Shown here piece by piece: positions 24,484 through 34,842 of a stretch of DNA of 64,000 nt. A program made the position numbers and the translations under genes. Under the pieces are notes generated by a model. It had not been told where the DNA came from. It ran no database searches and saw only the letters and a list, made by a program, of their open reading frames with translations. The DNA is from JBGSPQ01 sp041738505. Its GTDB lineage: Bacteria; Patescibacteriota; Gracilibacteria; UBA1369. Within the stretch, counting starts at the first letter, position 1. Every line of letters begins with the position of its first letter. The stretch is from assembly GCA_041738505.1 (NCBI GenBank), contig JBGSPQ010000038.1:8303-72302 (forward strand), read 5' to 3'.

Positions 24484-27400
24484 TTAGTTGATTAGCAGGG
24501 TTTCCACAAAAATCTTGGTGAATTCGGCTCTGGTGATTGACTTATTGGGGCCGAATGTGCCGTCTTCAAATCCTTCCACGATGGAAAGTTTGTAGGCGAT
24601 CATCACAATATTATGGAACCATTCTTCTGCGCTGACATCGGAGAAGGGATTTACAATTCCGGAAATATCGGTGTTCTGAAGCAGTTTTGCGTAGATCATG
24701 ATTTTGAGCGCCTCGGCTCTGGTGATTGATTGATCGGGGCCGAAAGTGCCGTCTTCGTAACCCAATATGATTTCCTTCAGGTGCAGATAGGATACGAATT
24801 TGCCGTACCAGCTGTCGCAGGAGACGTCGCTGAAAATCGTTCCGTTGCATTCAGCGTCGGTCAGATTCCCGTTTAGCCACATGGCGATTAGTTTGGAAGC
24901 TTCGGCGCGGGTGATTTCCTGATCGGGCTTGAAGGTCTGATCTTCGTAGCCCTGAATGTAGCCGTCGGTAAACACACGGGCGATATATTGAGCGGCCCAG
25001 TGGTTGGCAATGTCGGACAGAGCTGCTTCGGCGGCGGCCATTTCTTCTTCGGTTGCCTCGGTAAGAGCCGGTTCTTCGGTCGTATCCTCATCACTCGTAT
25101 CTTCTTCGGCGGTCTCCTCGTCAGTTGTCGTTGTTGAGGGTGCAACGTATGGTGTACCGCTTCCACCCGCAGATCCGCCACCTCCACCGCCGCCGGTGGA
25201 GATTGTGTAACCGGCTTCTGCAAGTACGCCCGCGTTACCCCAGTCATCGGTGGCAGTTACAGTTAACGTGCCGCTGACGGCAATTGATGATGTACAGTCA
25301 ACCTGTATTCCGCTTGTCTGTGTGCAGTTGAGTGTTCCGCCCGTGGCCAGTACGTTGGCCGCAAGGATTCCGCCCGGATCAATAACCTGCACAGTTGTAT
25401 TTGTGATTGTGGTCGTGCTGGATTTGGTAGGTGCGGTGATTGTAATTACCGGGTCAAGAGTGTCTTCGTATATTTCTATGGCGTTCATCAGGTTTATATC
25501 TGCAATTACCCCCATTGACGCGATGATTCCCGTTGTTGTGTCAATTACAACCAGGTCCGCCGGAGGCCCGGGAGGCCCTGCGGTAGTTGCACGTGTTGCG
25601 AAAAACATGTCGGTGGAGTCGAATGCAGCGGCGTTGAGTGAATTCCCGCTACCGGATCCGTTAATCAATGGAATTGTTAGAACAGGAGCACCGGTAGCGG
25701 TGCTGATTGTATACATGTTGCTGTCCTCTCCCTCTCCAACAAAGAAGAGAGAATTACCCGAATCAAAGGATAAACCGTCACCATAAGTGCCTAGTCCGGA
25801 GACTCCAATGAGCGTTGCAGAACAGGTGTTGCCGTTACAGCTGGCAATATCAACTGAATACATGTTGTCATCCGCTTCGGACCAGCCGTACAGTTGGCCG
25901 GTTGAGTCAAATCCTATGTCGGCGAGGTGATGGTCGCTTGCAACTCCGTCCCAGTTTTTACCAAGGTAAGTGGCGGCGCCGGTGGTCACATCTATTTCAA
26001 GGAGAGATTGATCTGAATCGTTACCCGGATCGGAGTTACCAGTACTGGCATACATTCTTCCCGTGACGGGGTTCACTGCCAGACCCGTGACATAATATGT
26101 CCCCAATGTTCCGATATTTGTTACTTTAGCACCGGTTTCGGGGTTAATAGTCCAAAGGACGCCATTTGCCGATCCCGCACCATCAACTCCATATAAAACC
26201 ATGTTGCCCGGAGCCTGTTTGGTCCAGGTGGATGAATCGGTGCTGACATTTGCAGTAACAATGTCCGTGCAGGAGATATCAACAGTATGAGGTCCCGCGG
26301 CAAGGCCTACCAGGTTGTCGGTGTGGATCAGAAGTCCAGTCTGGTTCATCGCTACAGGTCCGGCCGTATCCAAATCATATGTACAATTGGAATTTACGTC
26401 TGTTGTTACAATAAGAGGAGTGGCCATGCGCGTATTTCCGCCGTTTGCGGGAGTCACAATTGTGATAACAGGGCCGATGGTATTTACCTGCACTCCGGCG
26501 CCCGCGCCGTCGTCATAAGCGACCTGGGTGTTGCCGTTATTATCGGTAGCGCCGACGATGTTTACGTTGGTAAGAGTGACGTTTTCGTTTACATCGGCAA
26601 CGTTATATATGGCTTGGAAGGTGTCTCCGTCCGTCCAGTGAGAGGCCCCGCCGTTATATGTTAATGTACCCGAAGTTATAACGTCCGGTGTGAAAGTTAC
26701 CGTTGGTGCGGAAGCGCCGTCCATTGTTTCGCTATAGTCTATATCAACCCAGAAAGTACCGGGGCCGATGTCGTTATCGGCGATAATCAGGTCGTTGGGA
26801 GTGATGCCCGTGACGGTGGGGTTTTCGGTATCCAGATTAAAAGCGTCAAGCGAACTTCCGGCGTTTTGCGTGTTGCCGCTTAAATCTTTGCCCGAAGTTA
26901 CGTCTATATCAATACCGGTTAATGTTTCGTCACTGTCCCCCAGGTCGAGAGTATAGGTATAAGTATCGTTAGGAACATTTGTGGTGCTCCAACCATCGCT
27001 GTTGGGTGATAATCCCGCCGGCAGTAAGTTAAATCCGATTGTGGGATCATTGGCTCCGGTGGCATCCATTGTGCTGTTGTAAATCACGGTAACCGTAAAT
27101 GTTCCGCCCAAATTGGCATCGGTGAGCTGGGTGGTACTTGGTGCAATGCTTAATACGCTCGGATTTAGTGTATCAACCACAACTCCCGCACCGCCGCCGG
27201 CGTATCCCGTCTGGGTGTTTCCGGCCGTGTCGGTCGCAGATATTATACCGATATTTGTTAGAGTGACTTGTTCGTTTACATCCGCCACATCGTAGTAGGC
27301 TCTGTAGGTGTCCGGATCCTGCCATCCGGATGAAGCGCTCAATAAGAGAGTGCCCGAAGCCTCAATGTTGGGGGTGAATCCAATCACCGGAGTTGAGGCG

Positions 27401-29340
27401 CCGTCCATGTTTTCACTGTAATCAATATCCACGTAAAAATTGTCCGCGCCGGAATCAGCGTCCGTGATAAGAAAGTCGCTGGGCGTTACTGCCGTAACGG
27501 TGGGGTTTTGTGTATCCAGGCTGAAAGCGTCAACTTCGACAGCCGCGCTTTGCACGTTCCCGGCTAAATCTCTGGCTAAAACCACTCCAAGAAATCCCTG
27601 GGTGATATCAATATTCGGAACGGACTCATTGTTATCCGCCAAATTGTATCGAAAGGTATAGGTATCATTAGTTAAACTGGTTGTACTCCATGCCGTAGTG
27701 TTGAGAGTAAGTCCGGTTGGCGCGGGACTTAGCATTATGGTTGGGTTGTAGGTGCCGGAAACATCCATTGATTCGTCAAAAATGAACTCAATGTCAAAAG
27801 CCAGCAAGCCCACGTCTGAGTCGGTAAGCAAGGTCAGACTTGGTGTCACGGTTAATACTGTCGGAGCCGTTGTATCAACCAGAATGGCCGATGTATCGGC
27901 TATATTGGCTCCCGCAGGTATGATGGGTGCGGCATTGGTATTGGGTCCGTCTAAAATTCCACCCGTAACGCTGGTCACGGAAAGGTCTGCTGTATCTTCT
28001 CCGCTTCCGACCACTCCGACTGTGTATGTGGATGAAATTGATGCCAGATCAGAGAAATTCCCCGTGTTCACGGTAGCACCGGTGTTAAGCAATATTGCCA
28101 GATTGGCTGCCGTGGGGGCTACATTCTCGGTAAAAGTCAGCGTCACGTTGATGGTGTCTGCCGGGCCGTAAGTTCCATCCCCCGTTGAGGAAGTCGCGCT
28201 TTTGATTTGCGGAAGCGCCGCGTCTGTCATACTTGTCAGAGTGAAATTCAAAGAGTTATTGGGTGCGGCGGCCTGATCCTGAATGTTGTTGCCCGCAGTG
28301 AATGACAAATCAGGCTCCACATTACCGGATACACCTGTCAGTCCCGCCGCGGCGGTTCCGACAAGAAGCAATGGTTGGACATTGGTACAGGAAGAACAGC
28401 CGGTTACGTCAAAGGAGGTCAGGCTGTTTACGGTGGCCGACCAGTCAGAGTCCTGATATGTGTAGCTGACATTTTCGGAAAAGTATATGCCCACTGAATC
28501 AATCTGGCCGTTAACGTCGGTATCCGCATAATAACCGCCCAGTGCTCTTGGGGCGGCGCCATCGGTCGAGCCCACAAGGCCGGTGTCTGTTGCTATAAGA
28601 TTTAAAGCGTCTCCCAATGATGCGTTTACAGTGATTTGGGAGGATGGCGTTGTACCCGTGGTGCATCCGCTCTGGTCGGCGATGTTACAGGTTCCCGCGT
28701 TTTCCACGATTCCCACACGGAACCAATTGTCGGACGCGGTATCGCCCGTACCCACGGAACTTACAACGTTTCCATTTACTGTGATATTGGCAGGTGCAAA
28801 GAAACTGTCATTTAAATTTTCCGTTGTCTGGAAATCAATCCTTTCAATTTTGCCGTTACTATCACTGTCATCGGTTATTCTGTTGAAAATAACGGGAGCG
28901 GCTCCGTCCAGAGCCGGAACGGATGCCTTTCCTGACATGGCTAGTGCGAGCATTACGCTTCCGGCTGTGCCTGCGTCGGTGTAGCTGATAACCGGATTTA
29001 CCGCTCCCCCCGTTATGGATCCGCTTGCGGTTACACTGATGTTCAAAATCGCGTCTCCTCCGGTACATGAAATTCCGTTTATTGCGGTTACATTGATTGT
29101 TCCCGGGGTGTTGACCGACCAGTCGCCGGCTTCATAAGCGCAAGCGGTTACGTTTTCATCCATGGTCCACCTGATTGTGTCCACGGTTCCGTCACCGTTG
29201 GTGTCCAGATATTGTGAGGTGCTGATTGTATTGGCGGCCGAGGCGACTTGAGTCATTGCGCCGTAAATCGTCATGGAAATAAGCAAAGTCAATATGACGC
29301 CCATTCCAAATAAGCGTTTTCTTTTTACCGAGGTTGTCAT
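24484..29340 (-). CDS. Giant SLH surface protein with Ig-like repeats and a propeller-like insert
   Basis: A 1618-residue exported protein. Signal region: KRKRLFGMGVILTLLISM ... ASAANTIS. A conserved N-terminal module follows (TSQYLDTNGDGTVDTIRW, CAYEAGDW). Several Ig-like units begin with patterns such as DTTAPTVLTVTPS and NPTVTAVTPSDFLITD (about residues 480-960). An insert at about 1040-1300 (WTINPETGAKV, VDIASCNGNTC, VVIDTTTGIIAS) looks like a beta-propeller and is missing from the neighbouring paralog. A Gly-rich hinge, a Glu/Thr-rich linker and three C-terminal SLH domains (FKPDQEITRAEASK, FGPDQSITRAEALK, FGPNKSITRAEFTK) finish the protein. It is a candidate S-layer or giant adhesin. 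It forms a tandem pair with 29528-33679. Confidence 0.9.
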   Translation of the reverse strand: MTTSVKRKRLFGMGVILTLLISMTIYGAMTQVASAANTISTSQYLDTNGDGTVDTIRWTMDENVTACAYEAGDWSVNTPGTINVTAINGISCTGGDAILNISVTASGSITGGAVNPVISYTDAGTAGSVMLALAMSGKASVPALDGAAPVIFNRITDDSDSNGKIERIDFQTTENLNDSFFAPANITVNGNVVSSVGTGDTASDNWFRVGIVENAGTCNIADQSGCTTGTTPSSQITVNASLGDALNLIATDTGLVGSTDGAAPRALGGYYADTDVNGQIDSVGIYFSENVSYTYQDSDWSATVNSLTSFDVTGCSSCTNVQPLLLVGTAAAGLTGVSGNVEPDLSFTAGNNIQDQAAAPNNSLNFTLTSMTDAALPQIKSATSSTGDGTYGPADTINVTLTFTENVAPTAANLAILLNTGATVNTGNFSDLASISSTYTVGVVGSGEDTADLSVTSVTGGILDGPNTNAAPIIPAGANIADTSAILVDTTAPTVLTVTPSLTLLTDSDVGLLAFDIEFIFDESMDVSGTYNPTIMLSPAPTGLTLNTTAWSTTSLTNDTYTFRYNLADNNESVPNIDITQGFLGVVLARDLAGNVQSAAVEVDAFSLDTQNPTVTAVTPSDFLITDADSGADNFYVDIDYSENMDGASTPVIGFTPNIEASGTLLLSASSGWQDPDTYRAYYDVADVNEQVTLTNIGIISATDTAGNTQTGYAGGGAGVVVDTLNPSVLSIAPSTTQLTDANLGGTFTVTVIYNSTMDATGANDPTIGFNLLPAGLSPNSDGWSTTNVPNDTYTYTLDLGDSDETLTGIDIDVTSGKDLSGNTQNAGSSLDAFNLDTENPTVTGITPNDLIIADNDIGPGTFWVDIDYSETMDGASAPTVTFTPDVITSGTLTYNGGASHWTDGDTFQAIYNVADVNENVTLTNVNIVGATDNNGNTQVAYDDGAGAGVQVNTIGPVITIVTPANGGNTRMATPLIVTTDVNSNCTYDLDTAGPVAMNQTGLLIHTDNLVGLAAGPHTVDISCTDIVTANVSTDSSTWTKQAPGNMVLYGVDGAGSANGVLWTINPETGAKVTNIGTLGTYYVTGLAVNPVTGRMYASTGNSDPGNDSDQSLLEIDVTTGAATYLGKNWDGVASDHHLADIGFDSTGQLYGWSEADDNMYSVDIASCNGNTCSATLIGVSGLGTYGDGLSFDSGNSLFFVGEGEDSNMYTISTATGAPVLTIPLINGSGSGNSLNAAAFDSTDMFFATRATTAGPPGPPADLVVIDTTTGIIASMGVIADINLMNAIEIYEDTLDPVITITAPTKSSTTTITNTTVQVIDPGGILAANVLATGGTLNCTQTSGIQVDCTSSIAVSGTLTVTATDDWGNAGVLAEAGYTISTGGGGGGGSAGGSGTPYVAPSTTTTDEETAEEDTSDEDTTEEPALTEATEEEMAAAEAALSDIANHWAAQYIARVFTDGYIQGYEDQTFKPDQEITRAEASKLIAMWLNGNLTDAECNGTIFSDVSCDSWYGKFVSYLHLKEIILGYEDGTFGPDQSITRAEALKIMIYAKLLQNTDISGIVNPFSDVSAEEWFHNIVMIAYKLSIVEGFEDGTFGPNKSITRAEFTKIFVETLLIN

Positions 29341-29463
29341 GAAAAATTAGGTTAATAAATATTAATTTAATGTTGAAAAATGGTACCTGCGAATTATGCT
29401 CTTTCAGTCCCGTTAATGTAAACCCGAAGCCCCGAATCATGAAAACTTGAGAGGGTGTGTCAA
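29341..29463 (-). repeat. Duplicated leader/promoter segment, copy 1
   Basis: This about 120-bp segment upstream of the 24484-29340 gene matches 33680-33801 over most of its length, including a GATTCGGGGCTT core and a TTGACA -35 (29463-29458) with an [AG]TGATT hexamer at 17-nt spacing. The long shared leader suggests common regulation of both genes. Confidence 0.65.
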
Positions 29464-29472
29464 TATTATTTT

Positions 29473-29515
29473 AAAAAAGAAACCCCGCGGGTAATCCGAA
29501 GGGCTTCTTTTTTTG
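29473..29515 (-). terminator. Intrinsic terminator of the second giant SLH gene
   Basis: GAAGCCC and GGGTTTC arms with a GC-rich centre are followed by TTTCTTTTTT on the minus strand. It closely resembles the terminator at 24431-24470, so it was copied with the gene. Confidence 0.7.
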
Positions 29516-29527
29516 TTTGCGTGTGTC

Positions 29528-32500
29528 TTAGTTATTTAGCAGGGTTTCCACAAAAATCTTGGTGAATTCGGCTCTGGTGATTGAGTTGTTGGGGCCGAAT
29601 GTGCCGTCTTCAAATCCTTCCACGATGGAAAGTTTGTAGGCGATCATCACAACATTATGGAACCATTCCCGGGCGCTGACATCCGTGAAGGGATTTACAA
29701 TTCCTGATATATCGGTGCCCTGAAGCAGTTTGGCGTAGATCATGATTTTTAGTGCCTCGGCTCTGGTGATTGATTTGTCGGGGCCGAACGTGCCGTCCTC
29801 GTAACCCATGATGATTTCCCGGATGCGCAGATAGGACACGAATTTACCGTACCAGTTGTCACAGGTAACATCGCTAAAGAGTGTTCCATCACAGTCTGCG
29901 TCGGTCAGGTTTCCGTTGAGCCACATGGCGATGAGTTTGGAAGCTTCGGCGCGGGTGATTTCCTGATCGGGTTTAAAGGTCTGGTCTTCGTATCCCTGGA
30001 TGTAGCCGTCCGCGTAGACGCGGGCGATGTACTGCGCGGCCCAGTGGAAGGTAATGTCTGTGAAGGCTTCTTCAGCCGCGGCCATTTCCTCTTCGGTTGC
30101 CTCGGAAAGAGCCGGTTCTTCTGTTGTTGCTTCTTCTTCGGCGGCGGCTTCTTCTGCCGCTGCTTCTTCTTCCGCAGTTGTGGTTGAAGGTGCAACGTAT
30201 GGAGTACCGCTTCCGCCGGCTGATCCTCCGCCTCCGCCACCGCCGCCTCCGGCTGCAACCGTTGTGAATGTGGATGTTGCGCCGGCAGTTGTATTTCCGG
30301 ATGTATCGTCTCCACCCGTAACTGTTAATGTGTATGCGGTGCTGTTGAGGTATGCGTTGTGTGCGATTGTGGCAATGGTGTTGGTGCCGTTCCAGGTAAC
30401 CGATGTGCCGCCCGGATCGGGTGTAAGTGTGTAAGTGAAAGTGGCCGTATTCATCTCTTCGTTAAATGTGACGGTGGTTGCGGCCGTGGTGGCCACGCCG
30501 GTGGCGCCGTTTACCGGGCTGATTGTCGCCGTGGGAGCCGTCTGATCGGTACCGAATGATGTAAATCCGTCGGTGTTGAATGTGAGTGTCTGGGCCAATC
30601 CGTCCCAGGTTATTGCCGTAAGATTGTCTCCTCCGGCGGAACCTGTGGCCGCTCCGCTAGCTATATATCCCGCAATTACATCGGCGTCGTCTCTAACAAC
30701 TATTCCCGGCTGTACTGCGGTTGGAACGCGAATCATAACCGTGGCGCCGGTATCAAAGATGGAAAGGTCGGCGCTGTCTATCTTAACATCAATACTGCCG
30801 TCGCCCTGATCACCTGTAACAATCATATTGGCGTTGAGGTTGGAAAGTTCGTCGATAGTCGCCAAAGAAGTCAGGTCCAGCGGACCGGTTATTGTTAAAC
30901 GGCCCACATCGTTAACTCCGTCGTTGGCGTTGAATACCAGATTAGTTACGTTGGTGAAATCGGTGATGGTTGACCAGTCTGTAGTAGTGGCGTTGTTGAT
31001 ATCGGGAGTTCCGGTGTACATAACTTTGGGATCAACCGCGAATACGCCATGGAAATGCTGATTGGCCGCGGCGCTTGCCCAAACGTTTCCCACGTCATCC
31101 GTAAGTTCAAAGTTCATTATGTAGCCGTCCGTTATCGTGGGCAGGCCCAAGGGGAGACCGGCTAGCGCGTAGTTAAGGGTGGCCGTATCCAGACCCGCAT
31201 TGACGGTCAAGTCCTGATATTTTGTGGGGTCGGTTGCAAATTCTGTGGTGTCGCAGGTTTGTGATGAGGAATGCTCGTTCATGGAGCGCATGCAACCTTT
31301 GACCGCGGCCAGGTCGTTTCCGTCGGTTTCGGGCGCATAGTTGAGTTGAATGCGAAGATTCTGCCCGGTGTAGTAATACCAGATATTGGTGGAAAGAGTG
31401 GGCGCGGTTCCGTCCTGTTTGAGGGCTTCGACGGTATTAACCGCGGTGAAGGAAGGAAGTTCGGTATCAACAATGTAGTTGTTTGTGCCGTCGCGAGTAG
31501 TTGAATTTCCGGCATCATCGTAAGCGGTTACGCTGACATTGTTGTTTATGTCGTCCTGCGCGTCCATCAGTCCGGTCAAAGTCGGTGACCAGACGCTTGC
31601 TGAATCCACGCCCGGAAGGGTAGAGTCCACCGCGCGGAAATCGCTGGCATCAAAGTCCACCTGGGCGATTGTATCGGCGTTGTTGTCGCATCCCGCCGAG
31701 TTGTCCCATAAAGGAGATGGGGTATCCAGATATTTGAATGCTCCTCCCGTACCGGAATCTCCCATTACGGAAATGCATACGGCGGAAACTGCGGGGGCTT
31801 CGTTGTCGACTGCTCCCATATCCAGTGACGTTACGGGACCGGTTACGTTACCGGCGTCGTCCGTAACTGTAAGGTCATAGGTGTTAGTACCGTCATTGGT
31901 TCCGGCTGTAACAGTATAACCGTACATGTAAAGTTCGTCGCCCACTCCCGTGTCCCCATTGGTGCCGTCGTCATAAAGCAATTGGGCAGCCCCTCCTCCA
32001 AAATTGGTTAAGTCCGCAAGAACCTGGGTGGGATCTTCATCACCGTTGTTATCTCCGGTGGCAGTATTGTCCCATTGGAACAGAATTGTATCACCGACAA
32101 TGCAGATACCTGAGGTGCCCGTGCATCCGGTGTTATCAATAATCAGTGATCCGGCGTTCAGAATTGGGGTAAGCGTATCCACAGTGGCGTTGGTGCCGTC
32201 GGCTACAGGCCCGGTGGTGTTTCCAACATTATCGGTGGCCGTTATCGTGGGGTTAACGTTGATGGCGTCGATTCCTTCTCCGCCAGTGATTGTGTAGGAA
32301 ATACAATATACATCATCAGCGGCAGCACCATCATTACAGCTTCCGCCCGCTCCGTCGTCCTCCATGGCAACAGCACCGATAAGACCCCATCCGGAAAGAT
32401 CGGCGAGAACGGTTGACGGATTAACATCCGTATTAGGTTCGCTTGCACTGTCCCAGGTTACAGTTACGGTGTCACCCACAATATATTCTCCAAATGGGCC

Positions 32501-33679
32501 GGATCCTCCCGCAATGGAAATATTTGCATTGGTAATGGTTGGATTTTGAGTATCAAGATCAAAAGCGTCAACCGCACTGCCGGCGTTTTGCGTGTTGCCG
32601 CTTAAATCTTTGCCCAAAGTTACGTCTATATCAATATCGGTAAATGTTTCGTTATTGTCCGCCAGGTCGAGAGTATAAATATAAGTATCGTCAGTTATAC
32701 CTGTCATTGTCCAACCACCGTTGTTGGATGATAATCCCGCCGGCAGCAAGTTAAATCCGACTGTGGGGTTATTGGGGACGGTGGCATCCATGGTTTCATC
32801 ATAAACCACAGTCACAGTGAATGTTCCCGTACCCACATTGGCGTCGGTGAGCACATTGTAATTTGTTGTAATGCTTACTACGCTTGGAGCCGTTGTATCA
32901 ACACCGATGGCTTTATTGTCAGCAATATTAAAACCAATTGGGACAACGGGGTTGATTGTCGGGGTGATTCCGTCTGTCATTGTTCCCGAAATACTGGAAA
33001 TTGTTAGGTCTGTTGTATTTTCTCCGCTTCCCGTTACCCCAACGGTATAGATGTTGCCGGCAAAAGAACTCTGGGTTGTCAGCACTCCCGTGGATAGCCC
33101 TGCAACCGTATCAAGGTTGATGGTGAGGCCGGCACTGCTGACAGCTTCTGTAAATGTGAGTGAAATGTTGATCGCTATTCCCGGGCCGTAAGTATTGTCT
33201 GGAGTTGTAGATGTGGCATTCGCGATTTGCGGTGCGGCTCCGTCCGTAGCGGCTATGCCCGGCTTTACTGTCATTGCGCCGCTGGTGAGAGTAACGCTTC
33301 CGCCAGTGCCCACATTGGCGTAACTGATAACCGGATTTACTGCCCCGCCTGTTATGGATCCGGTTGTGGTGACACTGATGTCCAAAATCGCATCTGTTCC
33401 GGTACAAGTAAGTCCGGTAATTGCGGTTACATTTATTGTCCCGGCTGCGCCAATGGACCAGTCGCCGGCTTCATAAGCGCAAGCGGTTACATTTTCATCC
33501 ATGGTCCAGCGGATGGTGTCCACGGTTCCGTTACCGTTGGTATCAAGATATTGTGACGTACCGATTGTATCGGCGGCCGACACGATTTGCGTCATCGCGC
33601 CGAAAATGGTCATGGAGATGAGCATCGTCAAAAGGACGCCCATACCAAACAGGCGTTTTCTTTTTAGAGGGGTTGGCAT
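29528..33679 (-). CDS. Giant SLH surface protein with Ig-like repeats (tandem paralog)
   Basis: A 1383-residue paralog of the 24484-29340 product. The signal region (KRKRLFGMGVLLTMLISM), the opening module, the Gly-rich hinge and the three SLH domains are nearly identical between the two. The centre differs: cadherin/Ig-like repeats (DTLTPILNAGSL, DNEAPAVSAVCISV), a unique region near residues 790-1050 and a Big_5-type Ig domain at about 1065-1170 (DQTAPTATISPVNGATG). The linker before the SLH domains is Ala/Glu-rich rather than Thr/Glu-rich. The pattern is conserved ends with divergent middle, as expected for recombining surface antigens. It ends 187 bp upstream of the paralog's start, with its terminator in between. 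Confidence 0.9.
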   Translation of the reverse strand: MPTPLKRKRLFGMGVLLTMLISMTIFGAMTQIVSAADTIGTSQYLDTNGNGTVDTIRWTMDENVTACAYEAGDWSIGAAGTINVTAITGLTCTGTDAILDISVTTTGSITGGAVNPVISYANVGTGGSVTLTSGAMTVKPGIAATDGAAPQIANATSTTPDNTYGPGIAINISLTFTEAVSSAGLTINLDTVAGLSTGVLTTQSSFAGNIYTVGVTGSGENTTDLTISSISGTMTDGITPTINPVVPIGFNIADNKAIGVDTTAPSVVSITTNYNVLTDANVGTGTFTVTVVYDETMDATVPNNPTVGFNLLPAGLSSNNGGWTMTGITDDTYIYTLDLADNNETFTDIDIDVTLGKDLSGNTQNAGSAVDAFDLDTQNPTITNANISIAGGSGPFGEYIVGDTVTVTWDSASEPNTDVNPSTVLADLSGWGLIGAVAMEDDGAGGSCNDGAAADDVYCISYTITGGEGIDAINVNPTITATDNVGNTTGPVADGTNATVDTLTPILNAGSLIIDNTGCTGTSGICIVGDTILFQWDNTATGDNNGDEDPTQVLADLTNFGGGAAQLLYDDGTNGDTGVGDELYMYGYTVTAGTNDGTNTYDLTVTDDAGNVTGPVTSLDMGAVDNEAPAVSAVCISVMGDSGTGGAFKYLDTPSPLWDNSAGCDNNADTIAQVDFDASDFRAVDSTLPGVDSASVWSPTLTGLMDAQDDINNNVSVTAYDDAGNSTTRDGTNNYIVDTELPSFTAVNTVEALKQDGTAPTLSTNIWYYYTGQNLRIQLNYAPETDGNDLAAVKGCMRSMNEHSSSQTCDTTEFATDPTKYQDLTVNAGLDTATLNYALAGLPLGLPTITDGYIMNFELTDDVGNVWASAAANQHFHGVFAVDPKVMYTGTPDINNATTTDWSTITDFTNVTNLVFNANDGVNDVGRLTITGPLDLTSLATIDELSNLNANMIVTGDQGDGSIDVKIDSADLSIFDTGATVMIRVPTAVQPGIVVRDDADVIAGYIASGAATGSAGGDNLTAITWDGLAQTLTFNTDGFTSFGTDQTAPTATISPVNGATGVATTAATTVTFNEEMNTATFTYTLTPDPGGTSVTWNGTNTIATIAHNAYLNSTAYTLTVTGGDDTSGNTTAGATSTFTTVAAGGGGGGGGGSAGGSGTPYVAPSTTTAEEEAAAEEAAAEEEATTEEPALSEATEEEMAAAEEAFTDITFHWAAQYIARVYADGYIQGYEDQTFKPDQEITRAEASKLIAMWLNGNLTDADCDGTLFSDVTCDNWYGKFVSYLRIREIIMGYEDGTFGPDKSITRAEALKIMIYAKLLQGTDISGIVNPFTDVSAREWFHNVVMIAYKLSIVEGFEDGTFGPNNSITRAEFTKIFVETLLNN

Positions 33680-33801
33680 GAAAAATTAGGTTAACGAATA
33701 TTTTTTAATATTGAAAAATCATACTTGTGAAGTATGTTCTTTCAGACTTATTAATGTAAACCTAAAGCCCCGAATCACGAATCCTTGAGTCCGTTTGTCA
33801 A
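33680..33801 (-). repeat. Duplicated leader/promoter segment, copy 2
   Basis: This is the partner of 29341-29463, with TTGACA at 33801-33796 and GTGATT at 17-nt spacing. The sequence similarity continues into both coding regions. Confidence 0.65.
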
Positions 33802-33828
33802 CATTTTTTTGGAATAAAAAGACCTTTT

Positions 33829-34788
33829 CTATCCACCTACCGTCCTGCTATCCGCGTGCCACAGCTCATGATGCCCTTTACACAGCGGTTTAAGGGTTTG
33901 CGGATTGTGGGATTTGTATTTGGCGTATGGTTTTTCGTGGTGGATTTGATCCGCCGGTTTTTCGCAGTTTGGCGCGGAGCATTTTGTGCCGTATTTTTCT
34001 CTAATTGTTTTTTTGATTGCCGTCGGGATGTGTCTGGTGGTAGCGTTTTCGGCTTCTTTCACGGCCTGTATTTGGCTTAAGTCTTTTATGTTTTGATTGA
34101 TTGCCGATTCTCTTTTTTCCAGCAGTTCTGATAAAATTTGATTTACATCGAGCCCTTTTTCCGCGAGTTCAAGAAGTTTTTCTTTCATTTCTTCGGACAA
34201 CACATGCATTAATTTAGTATCTTTATTCAGGTTGAATCCGCGCGTCACCGCCACAGCGGGATCTGCGACCACCGCCACAGCGAATCCGTGCGCGTGTTAA
34301 ATATACTCGGGTTGTTTACACGGCACGCCCTTGCAGGGCTTTGTGTCGCCATTTTCATTTTCAAATATGTCAATTTGCGGTCGCGCGCTTTGCTGTTTGA
34401 TTTCCCTGACTTTTATTTCAAGCGCTTTTTGCGAAAGTTTCGTTACTGCTCCGGCTATCTGTGCCTGATTTTCTTTTGTCGCGATGGTGGTGATACGGCA
34501 CAGTTTGTTCACACTAACCCGGTCTTCAATCAACATTTTCTGCAAAACGGGTTTGTCTTCAAGTTTTTTGCAGACGCTAAACACCCGCTTCACCCGGTCG
34601 TGGCTAAGACCACCGATGATTCGTGCGAAATCGTAGATCGTTTCAAAACCTCTGCGCTCATACAATCGCCTGCGATTCACCTCCGGCAACAGTCCTTCAA
34701 ATTTGTGCTTTGCCTCCAGAGCTTGCATGCCCCATTTTTTACACTCCGCGTACAGTTCCTTGTCCGACATTTTTTGGTAATTATTCAT
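33829..34788 (-). pseudogene. HNH endonuclease gene interrupted by an in-frame TAA
   Basis: Two adjacent frames are in the same phase and together make one CPR-type HNH protein. The first part (ATG 34788 to TAA 34299-34297, 163 residues) has the conserved helical domain KFEGLLPEVNRRRLYERRGF and NKLCRITTIAT. After the stop the frame continues open; the second part (33829-34278 if started at a GTG) contains the zinc/HNH region CSAPNCEKPADQIHHEKPY ... LCKGHHELWH, where the catalytic His residues are intact. The stop lies in the linker, inside a 34-bp sequence found again at 63868-63901. The gene may be dead, may yield two pieces, or may be read through. Confidence 0.75.
34288..34321. repeat. 34-bp dispersed repeat, copy 1
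   Basis: This is identical over 34 bp to 63868-63901, while the flanks differ completely. It contains an imperfect inverted repeat (GTGTTAAA near TTTACAC) and supplies the in-frame TAA in the HNH gene. Confidence 0.7.
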
Positions 34789-34814
34789 AAAACTTTATTA
34801 AGTGATTGCTTAAA

Positions 34815-34842
34815 ATACTAGCAGTATTAAGCCAATATTCAA
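34815..34842 (-). promoter_or_regulatory. Promoter of the HNH gene
   Basis: TTGAAT (34842-34837), a 16-nt spacer and TAGTAT (34820-34815), ending 27 bp before the ATG at 34788. The rest of the 34843-35076 gap shows no gene. Confidence 0.45.

Noticed and set aside
25250..25786. 178-codon plus-strand frame inside the giant SLH gene
   Set aside because: Valine/serine-rich shadow of the Thr/Gly/Asn-rich sequence on the real strand.
34297..34299. The TAA in the HNH gene as evidence of stop-codon recoding
   Set aside because: Other genes end normally at TAA, so general recoding is excluded; nonsense mutation or insertion is simpler.
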